Source: Siphonodentalium dalli (lineage: Eukaryota > Mollusca > Scaphopoda > Gadilida > Siphonodentaliidae). Taken from it: 64,000 nucleotides of DNA. Of the stretch, positions 23,870 through 33,559 are shown in pieces. Position 1 is the first letter of the stretch, and every line of letters starts with the position of its first letter. The notes beneath the pieces were generated by a model, which was given only the letters and a program-made list of their open reading frames with translations, was not told the origin of the DNA and searched no databases. A program made the position numbers and the translations under genes. The stretch is taken from positions 90,931,845 through 90,995,844 of the forward strand of contig CP136061.1 in NCBI GenBank assembly GCA_032622095.1. Reading direction: 5' to 3'.

Positions 23870-25165
23870 ATGAGCTTAGTATGGGACACAGTCAGCGATC
23901 TGAAACTGAATATGATTTTATCCAAACATTTTGGCATCTTTTTAACTCATTGGGAGTAATTTCCAAAAATGTCTAAATTCTACTTTTGCACAAAATAAAA
24001 TCTTGTTTTGTGGGCGTACGATCTACTTTTTATTTCCAAAATTCCATTAAACCGCTCCAGGTCCAGCTTTCACTTCAAAATTCATGTCATTAGAACGAGA
24101 ACCAATTTGTCTGCGAGAAATTGGGACCATGATCATCATCAGCCTCGAATCTTCCTTAACCCTTTGAACCCTGACGTCATGAACGTTAAATGACCCCAAC
24201 CCAGCCTGGCGTTATATAGTGTTCCGACGACGTAACTCATAAAGCTCTTAATTGGGACGTATATACATGTATACATGCTCAACTATACGGCAATCTACTA
24301 TGCTAACTGAACAAGTGTGCGGTGAAATGTGTCACAATATATTTCAACGAGACAGTCTATTTCACGTTTAATATACATGTACATGTATATAGATGTATTG
24401 CGGCTTCCTTTGGTCGCGCTATATATTTATAACGAAATTCTTTGCCTACAATAGAAGGCGTTTCTCAAAATGCACCTGTGTGCTTGCGCGAAGAAACAGA
24501 CCCCCTGTTTCCAATTTGGCTGCTAAAATCAGAGGTATGAACATGTGACTCATTCGCGCAAAGTATATAATCACTATTCTAGTTAATTTTGGCTTTGATC
24601 GCGAAATTTCCATCGAAATACTTCCCCTTTTCCAACGATAAAAAGCGCAGTTTTTTTCTCGAAATATGCCTCTGCGCATGCGCAAAGAAACAAACCCTCT
24701 GTCATCAGTTTGTCGATAAAAGTCACATTGGTAAACATGTGACACGTGTGTGCAAAGTAGAAGTACAACTCTAGTTAATATGTGCGTTTATTGAGCTGTG
24801 ATTTCGTGTCAAATATAGTCTGATTTCCGGACCGGTATTCCGGTCTCCCAGGATATAGGAATATAAGGATTTGACCGGTATTCCGGTATCTCGGGTTCAA
24901 AGGGTTAATATGCCTAGCAGACATCTTCCCCTTTCTTTTTTACATTCATACATTTATGTACCACCTTCATTATGTGGGGAAATTATATGAAGGATAAGCC
25001 AATATTTCTTTCACTATACTTATGTTGACGAACGGAAAGGCCTTTTCTCAGAAGGGAGCACTGCCTTGTTATTGTCATTCCAGAGGGCTAGGTGTAATTT
25101 TCGTTGAGCCGGACAGAGCTAGCTATCACCTTATGAGACAACGTATCTGTATATATATATTGGTT
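23870..25165 (-). pseudogene. Second copy of the 'DGC..QNRN' element, split by a MITE
   Basis: It matches 22020-22600 in the same orientation: 'CATTTTGGCATCTTTTTAAC', 'AAATTCTACTTTTG', 'TTTGTCTGCGAGAAATTGGG', then 'AATATGCCTAGCAGACA' and 'GAGGGCTAGGTGTAATTTTC'. The part equivalent to the conserved motifs is missing, because similarity ends near 25165. It is interrupted at 24160-24904 by a TTAA-flanked insertion. Confidence 0.7.
24156..24908. mobile_element. 745 bp TTAA-flanked (piggyBac-type) MITE
   Basis: The insertion runs from 24160 to 24904 with terminal inverted repeats 'CCCTTTGAACCC' and 'GGGTTCAAAGGG', flanked by TTAA on both sides (24156-24159 and 24905-24908). The paralogous copy has the uninterrupted site 'CTTCTTTAATATGCCTAGC' near 22343-22361, with one TTAA. 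TTAA duplication and CCC-starting ends are the piggyBac pattern. The interior is non-coding and carries a direct duplication of about 205 bp (blocks 'GAAGAAACAGACCCCCTGT' near 24480 and 'AAAGAAACAAACCCTCTGT' near 24685), plus 'ACCGGTATTCCGG' palindromes near the right end. Confidence 0.85.
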
Positions 25166-25545
25166 AACCTCAAACACTATTGTTTTGGTGTGGATGTTTG
25201 GCCGTATTAACCTGTAACAATATTGTTTTGGTGTGGATGTGTTTGGTCGTATTAATCTGTAACACTATTGTTTTGGTATGGATGTGTTTGGTCGTATTAA
25301 CCTGTAAAACTATTGTTTTGGTGTGGATGTGTTTGGCCGTATTAACCTGTAACACTATTGTTATGGTGTGGATGTGTTTGGTCGTATTAACCTGTAACAT
25401 TATTGTTTTGGTGTGGATGTGTTTGGCCGAATTTCCACACTTATACATCAGCCGGGCATGGTTTTTAGGCATATCAATATAAAAGCTTGAAGGTGCCAGA
25501 AAACGAACACAAAATTGCTTATAAAATTCATCTGAACCACAGCTA
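25163..25545. repeat. 45-bp minisatellite, about 6 units, plus flanking repeat
   Basis: The unit is 'TATTGTTTTGGTGTGGATGT' + 'GTTTGGTCGTATTAACC' + 'TGTAACAC'. Because 45 is divisible by three, both strands stay open for 100 codons (plus 25180-25482, minus 25472-25170). These peptides are 15-residue repeats and are not called as genes. A single unit exists at 23715, so the array probably grew from that direct repeat. Confidence 0.95.
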
Positions 25546-26510
25546 ACTGAGTGAGAAGTAAAAATCTATGTAGTTCCACATGTAGTGATTCTGCCGAACG
25601 TGCCTGTAAATGACATGCAATTATATCGTAAGAATCAATAATTCAGGTATTTAAAGGCAAATGTTAGAAGCACCGTTACATGTGGAACTAAATAAATTTT
25701 ACACCCCATGTCGTTAAGTTTGGTAAAGATGCATTTTATATGCCGTTAAAATTCTGGCACCATATATTTTAAGACGAAATATTAATGCCTGCAAAAGATA
25801 CCTGGCAAACATCAATTCAAAACAAATCATTCCGACGATTCGTATAACAGAACCATAAAACACTGTCCACATTTAATATATTCAATTTTCTGATATATTA
25901 CATTCTGGAATTCAATGTTTGAGGAGCACAATTTACATATTCTGGCAAATATACACGAAGATCTATGTATTTTCACCTAGTGAAAATATGTTCACCTAGT
26001 GAAAATGAGACTACACGTTGACGCATTGGTGTCTCAGTCAAGGTTCGTATATGATCCCTCGCCGTTTGTCGTTTTCACCAAATCAAGACTGGACTCGAAC
26101 CAAACTATAAACCGATGACGTCACTGACCGATGTGTCAGATTGTATCAGCCAATCAAATGTGAATAGGCAACATTACGACGGATGATTTATTGTGCACGT
26201 CTGCATATCGTCTACATATATATAGTCATCATCGTCGTCGATCACTGAGAAACAGAGGTGAAATAGTTCTGCTGATACAGACACTGGGACTGATGCCATC
26301 CATAGTCTACACAAGATTCCACCGCAGCCAGCCGCATCGGGCTCTTTCTGATAGTGGGATCTAGTCTAATCTGGCGGAGAGAGCTGTATTCCCAAACAAT
26401 CTGTAATTAGAAACGAGGAGTGTATCCCATACAATTATTCACAATACAGAACTGTTCATACACTGTCCATACGTAGTTAGCGTCCGACTATATGTACTTT
26501 ACCCATATAT
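25546..26510. other. Unassigned
   Basis: Contains a duplicated 'TTCACCTAGTGAAAAT' at 25972-26005 and a pair of 'TACATGTGGAACTA'-like blocks (25567, inverted, and 25678). No exon or RNA gene was recognised. Confidence 0.4.
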
Positions 26511-27212
26511 AAATTCGCGCAGTAGCATGTTTTCGCACATCAATGGGTGTGCGATCTTAAACTTTACGAAAAATACTACGACTTCCAATTTGACAGAACC
26601 CAAGGGAAGAGGGTGTTGTAATAAGTAATATATCGCGGAAGGTACAAACGTTTGGGTAATTAGTAATATATCACGCGTTGGACTGAATCTATGGACAATA
26701 TTATTTACGAGCGGACAGTCAATTTCGACAACACTATTCACGTGGAGAACGATAATCATAGTAAATATATTGCACATGGCAATGTTTGAAAGAACACCGC
26801 TGATACCAGACTGAAGGTACACGGAATCAAGTCTCTAAAACAAAACCATGTGGTGAAGTCGTGTTCATATATTCAGAATTCCAGATTCATTATATTATTA
26901 CATCCAGCATGTAAAATATACACAGCCAACTGTTGATTTTTTCTGAAGCCTGTAGCCTACGCGGTTGTGGTTTGAGTCTGCTTATTATTAACTATCAGGC
27001 TTTTTGTTTTGGAACAAACACAGTTCTGTTCTGCTTGTTTGAAATTTTCGTATACACACCTACCTTCTTGGTCGATCGAGAACGTAACATGTTCCCAGAT
27101 ACAAGACTTTTTCGGAAATATTTTTGTCAGCGTTGAATATGCACAGCAAGGTGTGGGATTATAAAGAGCGGGAATTCAAAACTGAGCGTAACAATAATAA
27201 TTTGCGAATTTA
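26511..27212. mobile_element. 0.7 kb relative of the 'AAATTCGCG' element (copy B)
   Basis: Begins 'AAATTCGCGC' and ends 'GCGAATTTA'. It shares 'TACGACTTC' and 'AAAACTGAGCG'-type subterminal blocks and the 'TTATTACATCCAGCATG' region with copy A at 19759-21846, but lacks most of its interior. Minus frame 26822-26499 (107 codons) and plus frame 26933-27136 have no recognised domain. Confidence 0.5.
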
Positions 27213-27249
27213 AGTACGAGTAAGTTATGTCTGTCTGATTGCGTATAAT

Positions 27250-27700
27250 GAATTACAGAAACGGAGGAAACTGGGCCCGTTAAAGTGATAGTATGTACTT
27301 ACTATCTGGGGTACCCGGCGTTGTTTGGGTGAAGAGTTCGTAACTTACCAGTTGCCCTTCAAGTCATTTAAAACAATTATTAGTTATCTGGGGTAAACAT
27401 CACTAATTCCACGAGTCTCCGGATGAAGTTACATCTACCGTTTAAGTTGATAATACACCCTCTTTATTGTTAATTATTAGGGTACCTTTAAACAAGTTTG
27501 AGGTCAACAGCATTTATTCAGTGACATTCCACGCGCAATTCCCACATGTGTTTAATTGATAATAAACGCTCTTTATTGATCATATAGCTTATCAGCCCCC
27601 CCCCCTTAAATCATCTGGGGTCAAAGGCGCCTATCCCATGACATTCCACTGGTCGCGTGACTCATCTGTATACATTTTATTACATATCTTAAATTAAATT
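27250..27700. repeat. Diverged tandem blocks
   Basis: Three or four loosely similar blocks contain 'ATCTGGGGTA', 'TTGATAATACACCCTCTTTA' / 'TTGATAATAAACGCTCTTTA' and 'GACATTCCAC', spaced about 100-130 bp apart. Confidence 0.5.
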
Positions 27701-28160
27701 GGTTGAAATTCCGTTGGGTCTCCACGCTAAGACATTCTGAATGATTTATCGAAATTCGACGTACATACTTTGTTTTATATAAAGCTTATTTTTGTTTAGC
27801 TATGTTTTGTGTACAATTACATGTAATAGGTAATCAGTGATGATAGACAGTTCGCTTGAAATTACTATTTACTGAATATATATTTCCAAACTAAACAAAG
27901 TTAATATATCGAATTATATTAATATACAATGAACGGAGGTGTCAATAATCACTTTAACTCGTGGAGCGAAACATATACACAAATAGTGTAGATCATTGAC
28001 ATGAAACATATACACAAATAGTGTAAATCATTGACAAGCACGTGGCGATAGGAAAGTTGGGGTGTCTCACATTTCCTCTTTGGTAAGAAAAACTTTATCA
28101 TTTAGAAATGTTTTGCGGACAAAACATTAGTTGGATTAGGTCGATTTACCAATGGGCACG
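27701..28160. other. Unassigned, one short direct repeat
   Basis: 'GAAACATATACACAAATAGT' occurs twice at 27968 and 28002. Otherwise nothing was recognised. Confidence 0.45.
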
Positions 28161-28670
28161 GTGTGTTTGGGAAGAGGGGGGTAAATTTCTCCAATCCTTT
28201 GCCAGTGAGTCTCTGCTGGAAAATTCCAACCATTGAGGCACTCGCAGTCACGACCCCTTCGCCTCAACTTTTTGGACAGTCAATAATTAGAAGTTTCCAG
28301 CCAATCCTCTCGAAAACCCGCACATTATCTACTTATAATACAACTATTATTATGTACATAATCTGCTTAGAATTGCCTTGTTATAAGTCGAATATGTGAT
28401 GAAAATGAGAGCGTTCTAGTCACACTATCAACTGATAATGAGGCGATTCTAAGCCGATTATGTGCGGATAATGACACAAATAAACAAACTCACGACTTTT
28501 CAGGGGTACGCTCTTTAACATGTGTTTTCATTTTGGCCCGCGCCATAAAACGAAATAACGGATATGATCCATTGTCTGCTTATTTCAGAATAAATAATCA
28601 CATCATGCACCTATTTCACATCATAGGTCGACTGTGTGCGTATTTGCGCCAGGATATGTTGAAGTATCAG
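28160..28670 (+). repeat. Third member of the 'TGATTCTGAAATA' family
   Basis: Shares 'GGCCCGCGCCATAAAACG', 'AATAACGGATATGATCC', 'TATTTCAGAATAAATAAT' and 'AGGATATGTTGAAGTAT' with the 17.7, 13.2 and 5.6 kb members. The 102-codon frame at 28533-28841 starts in the repeat and is not conserved in the other copies, so it is not called. Confidence 0.6.
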
Positions 28671-28887
28671 CTGAGCAATATCCAACCAATAGGTGATGAA
28701 GTTGAATTTCGCCGAACCTTGAAAATTTCGGTATGGCTTGTTTCAACAATGGATGTTGTCGGAAATTACAAGCTTGACAGGCCAACGAGCAACGGCCATA
28801 TGCACTACTCAACCCAGAGACTACACATGCTTCAATGTTGAACAAATTACCCTTCCATGACTGGAGCTTCCTGAAATTTTGCGAAAT

Positions 28888-29070
28888 CCCTGTGCCAATG
28901 TATTCTCTTATATATGTGAGTCTCCCATAAGAAGCCTTTCGTATATAGTAGAATACATTGGCCTAATAATATTTACCTTGACCTTGTAAGCCAGTTCATG
29001 CTATTATATATGCGATGCTCCCTATGGGAGATTCGCATATATAAGAGAATGCACTGGCACATGATATATA
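28888..29070. mobile_element. 'TGCCAATGCATTCTC' MITE, rearranged copy
   Basis: 'GTGCCAATGTATTCTCTTAT' at 28892 opens a first hairpin closing at 'GAATACATTGGCC' (28972). A second half ends 'ATATAAGAGAATGCACTGGC' near 29058. It is the same family as 16.17 kb but with an extra internal segment. Confidence 0.7.
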
Positions 29071-29099
29071 AGACTGCACCAGCGCAGCTCCCGTCATTA

Positions 29100-29470
29100 A
29101 AGGGTTAAAGGGTTGCCATCCATAGCTGCTCCAACTTTAGGGATCTTCTACATGTCAGTACAGTTCTCAAGAACTTACGTTCTGTGTTGTGTCCTTGTTC
29201 CGTTACAAAAGTACTGTAGTTGTCATGGCTAAGACAAATCGTGTGCTGTTTTGGGTGAATCTTGTTGCTATAATTATAGTCTGTGATTATATCATCTTCG
29301 ATCCCCTTTATGTTGATGCCAAACTAACGTCATCAAGATACCTGAAGCGAGAAACTTGAATTTCGCAGATTAGTGGTTGTTGTGATGTATCCACAAAGTA
29401 TGTATATCTATATGATTATGCACTAAATTAAATTTACTAAACGCTCTTCTATTTGAGCGATGTCGGTTTT
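29100..29470. other. Unassigned
   Basis: No open frame above 60 codons. Composition is less AT-rich than the neighbours, so an old transposon remnant is possible, but I could not identify one. Confidence 0.35.
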
Positions 29471-30868
29471 AAGTTATTCGTTCGTGCAAACAATATAATT
29501 TCTTGCAAATGAATTTGCCCTTGATAAAGATACACAATGCCGTCGCAGCATTATGGAGAATGAAACTCAACGTTATGCCTTTGAGGAGAAATAAGGCAGG
29601 CAACATATGATATGCATCTGGCTTATAAAATGAGCATATAATTTAAAGATTTTGTTGTATAAAGAAAAACATCAACGTAATGTTAGATGTACCGTACTGG
29701 TTTCACAGTAAAGTATACACCACATTCTAATTAAGACTTACGTAATGCTGAAAAAGAAATCTGAAACGTAACACATCAAACAACCTAATTGAATGAGCGT
29801 TATTGACAACTTTGAGCAATCACACAGCAATTCAGTTTCCATATTATAATATAAGACACAAGGTCGTATAGAGATAACGTATTATAGGAGTTACGCCTCT
29901 TTTCGCGTGTCAGTCATAACAGGAATTTGTCTGACATAAACATATGCACGAATTAGAGAGAACTTTAAAAAAAACACTTAATCATTTGGAAGTGAGAAGT
30001 CAGTGTCGCTAATTACCTACTGAATTTGTTAAATGATATGCATAGCGAACAATATATAGTTTATAATATACCCTATTTCTGAAAATGACATACATGTATA
30101 AGCACACTGATCGTGTTTAAGATTAATATTTTAACATAGTACATAATTATAGGGACGTAAGTTTAAAAAAAGAAGTTATTTCGTTCGTGCAAACATTACA
30201 TTTTCTTGGAATTGAATTTGCCCTTGATGTAGTTACGCAATGCTGTCGAAATATTATGGAGAATGAAACTCAACATTATACGATTATAAAATGAATGTCT
30301 AATTTAACGATTTTTTTTTCTAAAAAACAAAAATCAACATCGACGTAATGTTATATGTGCCGGTACTGGTTTGACGGTAAATTATATATGGCATACTAAG
30401 TAAGACTTACGGAATGCTGAAAAAGAAATCTGAAACGTAACACATATCAAGCAGACCATAACTAAATGAGCGTTATTGATAGCTTGGATCAATCACAGAA
30501 AGTCAGTTCACATATTATAATAGAAGACACAAGGTCGTATAAGATAGAATATATTATAGAATTTACGCATGTTTTCCTGTGTCTTTCGAAACTTTCTGAT
30601 ATATCGGTATGTACTCATAAAATGAATTTGTCTGGCGTAAGCTTTAAGCTACGAGATATGTACGTATTAGAGAGATCTTTTAAAAAAAACACTTGGTCAT
30701 TGGAAAATGAGAAGTCAGTATTGTTGTTTCACCAATTGCCTACTGAATTTATTAAATGATATGCATACCGTATAATATATAATTTATGATATATCCTGTG
30801 TCTGAAATTGACATACATGTATACTCACAATCACAATTAACTTAATACATAATTATAAGGACGTGAAA
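29471..30868. repeat. 0.7 kb tandem duplication
   Basis: The first unit starts near 29471 ('AAGTTATTCGTTCGTGCAAA') and the second near 30174 ('AAGTTATTTCGTTCGTGCAA'). They share 'GAATTTGCCCTTGAT', 'TTATGGAGAATGAAACTCAA', 'AAATCTGAAACGTAACACAT', 'ATGAGCGTTATTGA' and a common end ('CATAATTATAGGGACGT' versus 'CATAATTATAAGGACGT'). They are clearly diverged by substitutions and small indels. The 97-codon frame at 30466-30759 in unit 2 is broken in unit 1. Confidence 0.85.
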
Positions 30869-31142
30869 TAAACATGTGTACAAACAACAAGCAATTAACA
30901 AAATAATTAAACTGGCTGAAATAATGCTGAAATAGACGCATACATGTAGTGGTGCACAGAGACGTTCAAATATACACATTTTGGTGGAAATCAATAAATG
31001 TGGTACACAGTGTCGTTCTGAAACATAAACATTGTCAACATGGTGGTGATGCATGACGGAATGAGATGATTGATTGATGCAATGCAACATCGTTGCAAAT
31101 GACGTCATGTCGACTGATACATGCCGTGTATAAATATATTAC

Positions 31143-31236
31143 CACAGACGACCGCCAGCGAATAGATCACACTGACGTCAATGATTGTATTAGAAGACAT
31201 CGGAGGTGAGCCATCGTCCGTAACCACGATCGGCAC
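31143..31236 (-). CDS. Cadherin repeat, exon C (C-terminal strands)
   Basis: The exon opens after a good acceptor ('TGTCCTTTCCAG') at codon phase 0. Its peptide starts 'VPIVVTDDGSPPMSSNTIID'. This is the 'V.DDGSPP.SS.T' signature of the last two strands of an extracellular cadherin repeat, which mediates calcium-dependent adhesion. The inferred preceding exon (33047-32925) ends at phase 0 with '...ADTTLH', and joining restores the normal order of the repeat. The 3' limit is uncertain: I use the 'G|GTAATA' donor at 31143/31142, but an earlier donor after 'IID' is possible. The usual DxNDN linker is not visible, so it should lie in a later exon or be degenerate. Confidence 0.7.
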
Positions 31237-32339
31237 CTGGAAAGGACACAAAACACATGAGATATTGTCATTTTTTATTACTTTTTTCAATTGCATTCCC
31301 AATGGTTTTATATAAAATAAAGTACCTAAAGTGATCTATTCGCGTGCCGGTATGACGTCGCTGTGGATACGACATCTGACATCACCTATAACAGTAAACT
31401 GTTTGGTGTAATACCACGCGAACGTGCGTTTACTAATTTATTAAACGAAAGAAAGGTTTATTTTGTGATATAACATTTGACACATGAATCATGTTGTTTT
31501 GCTGATATGGCAAACGAATATTTACCATTTTAATTAATTTCTGAATTTCCGATCCATATTTATGATTTTACTAATGGTTATGTAACGTATAAACCAGGTA
31601 ACGCCTTTACGCAATGAATGATGTTATCTTGGCTATATTTAAAGATCAATGTTACAGTTTAAATTGAATTGCAATGACATTTCCAAGATGACGCCGAATC
31701 AAATTAAAAATGGCGGCGCCAATGTTGAAAAGCGAACTTAGAACTACGTAACACTTGCGTGGCTGGGCTGTGCCCAACTGGTCATCCTTAGAAAATAGTT
31801 TAATTCTTTAAAGTGGCAACTCAAAACAGAACCGTTATTAGTTGTCCATTCTCATCCACCATCCCTAAGAGGGCATGTTTTCAACCGGAAGTCAACAACG
31901 CAATCTGCTCCGATTGCTCATGAAATCGCAAGGATTGTCTATATAACTGGTCACAGGATCAGAGTTATATTTTGCGGTCATTATTAGTAATTTAGTCTCC
32001 AGCGCCGAAATCCTATTTATTTTGCTGTCCACGATGAACCGTAAGCGGAAATAAAACAGTGCTGCGATTTAAAAATTTCGATATCTATTGTCTATAATAA
32101 TTTTGACGCCACAGAATCAGATTCGTTAGCTAACATATTACGTCTTGCAGCCGACATCACAGGACGATAATAAAGGTCGTAATATAACCATATCCAGAGT
32201 TGGAGGCAGCAACACGAAACAGCAACAGTGAACTGTTAAATTAGGAATCTGAAAGAGCCCGCCGAAGGCCGTACAGCTATTCACGTATATCATATCACAT
32301 AGATAATCTTATGTACATGATGTATATATAATCACATGC

Positions 32340-32935
32340 ACATATCCTATACATGCTCGCATGTAAAGGTCGCATGGATACTCGCATGTAAAGTGCGTAT
32401 AGATAATCACGTGTAAAGGCCGTATAGATACTCACATGTAAAGTCCGTATCGATACTCGCTTGTAAAGGTCGTATATATATATATACTCACACGTAAAGG
32501 CCGTATAGATACTAACACGTAAATGCCGTATAGATACTTGCATGTAAAGTCCGTATCGATACTCGCTTGTCAAGGTCGTATATATATACTCACACGTAAA
32601 GGCCGTATAGATACTAACACGTAAAGGCCGTATAGATACTCGCATGTAAAGTCCGTATCGATACTCGCTTGTAAAGGTCGTATATATATACTCACACGTA
32701 AAGGCCGTATAGATACTAACACGTAAAGGTCGTATCGGTTCTCACGTGTAAAGGCTGTATAGATACTCGCATGTAAAGGCCATATAGATACTCGCATGCA
32801 AAGGTCGTATCGGTTCTCACGTGTAAAGGCCGTATAGATACACACATATAAAGGCCATATAGATAATCGCATGTATATAAAGGCCGTATCGATACTCACA
32901 TGTAAATGCGGTATAGATACTCACATGTAAAGTCG
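32340..32935. repeat. Minisatellite of about 25-bp units carrying a splice-donor motif
   Basis: About two dozen units, seen on the minus strand as 'TTTACATGTGAGTATC' + 'TATACGGCC'. Variants have CGAGTATC, TTAGTATC or CGATAC; a higher-order pattern of about 105 bp repeats between 32430 and 32720. The right-hand edge of the array is the 5' splice site of cadherin exon B. The last 9-11 exonic bases (ACGACTTTACAT) and the first intronic bases (GTGAGTATC) form the outermost unit. The long minus frames 32645-32295 and 32899-32570 are repeat artefacts. Confidence 0.85.
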
Positions 32936-33047
32936 TATCTGCGATCTGTTCCAGACTTGTGATGACCGTCAGTTGCCCATGGAATGGGTGAATATACAGG
33001 TAACTCTCAGCCACTGATCCAACCCCGATCTCGAACGTGTAGTTATT
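32925..33047 (-). CDS. Cadherin repeat, exon B (central strands)
   Basis: The acceptor 'TGTGATATTTCAG' and donor 'CAT|GTGAGTATC' enclose 41 codons, both at phase 0. The peptide begins 'NNYTFEIGVGSVAESYLYIH' and ends 'LEQIADTTLH'. This fits the middle of a cadherin repeat: the 'N..v.Y.I' strand, the 'F.I....G.L.v...L' strand (here 'LYIHPFHGQLTV'), and the region where 'LDRE' normally sits (here 'SLEQIAD'), so the calcium-binding Arg-Glu is not conserved. An alternative upstream acceptor at 33139 would lengthen the exon but breaks phase with exon A. The donor sits at the edge of a minisatellite. Confidence 0.7.
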
Positions 33048-33171
33048 CTGAAATATCACACGACACTTAATGAACTGGCTATCATAGCGCGGTGTCCCTT
33101 CGCTGAATAGAAGATCAGTCGCGAATGGATTCGAGTAACTACCAATCAAGATAAAACTTTACCATATGAAA

Positions 33172-33276
33172 CAATCGCTTCCCGATACGAGAGGATTGGT
33201 ATTACGTGGTAATAGTGTGAACAATCGCTTCCTGATATGCGATGATTGGTATTGCATGGTAATAGTGTAAACAATA
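33172..33276. repeat. Two-unit 52-bp tandem repeat in the intron between exons A and B
   Basis: 'ACAATCGCTTCC', 'GATTGGTATT' and 'GGTAATAGTGT' occur twice with a 52 bp shift, just upstream (in gene sense) of exon B. Confidence 0.85.
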
Positions 33277-33404
33277 TTAATTTGAACACAAACAGCATAT
33301 TACATTGAAAATTTATACACAGACAAATAAACAAACAGTACAAATGACTATGGGCTGACAAGTCATATAACTTTTATAGAAATCCATTCCTCGGGAAATG
33401 TTAC

Positions 33405-33525
33405 CTCAGGTGTCAATGTAGACATGTTGGACATGTATATAGACGTTAACGAATCATTATAATGGACAAATCTAGAGACGTACATCCAGATTTTCGTCGG
33501 CTTTTCAAAGAGACTGCATGTTAAC
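33405..33525 (-). CDS. Probable cadherin exon A
   Basis: A frame between an acceptor ('GTTCATGCAG', entry phase 2) and a strong donor ('CCTGAG|GTAACA', exit phase 0). It encodes 40 codons ending 'YMSNMSTLTPE'. Joined to exon B it gives '...MSTLTPE-NNYTFEI', like the 'V.A.D.D..N..v.Y.I' stretch of cadherin repeats. On its own the peptide is not diagnostic. Matching phase with exon B and closeness (357 bp) are the main support. The minus frame continues 13 codons past the donor before a stop, so an unspliced reading is an alternative. Confidence 0.45.
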
Positions 33526-33559
33526 CTGCATGAACACCGTCGATTCACCATGCTAGTTG

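Noticed and set aside
25170-25482. Opposed 100-codon ORFs on both strands
   Set aside because: They are translations of a 45-bp minisatellite, whose period is divisible by three.
28533-28841. 102-codon plus ORF
   Set aside because: It begins inside a dispersed repeat and is not maintained in the other copies.
32295-32899. Minus ORFs rich in Tyr/Thr/Ser repeats in the cadherin intron
   Set aside because: They are repeat-derived frames of the 25-bp minisatellite; only the part right of 32925 has cadherin character.
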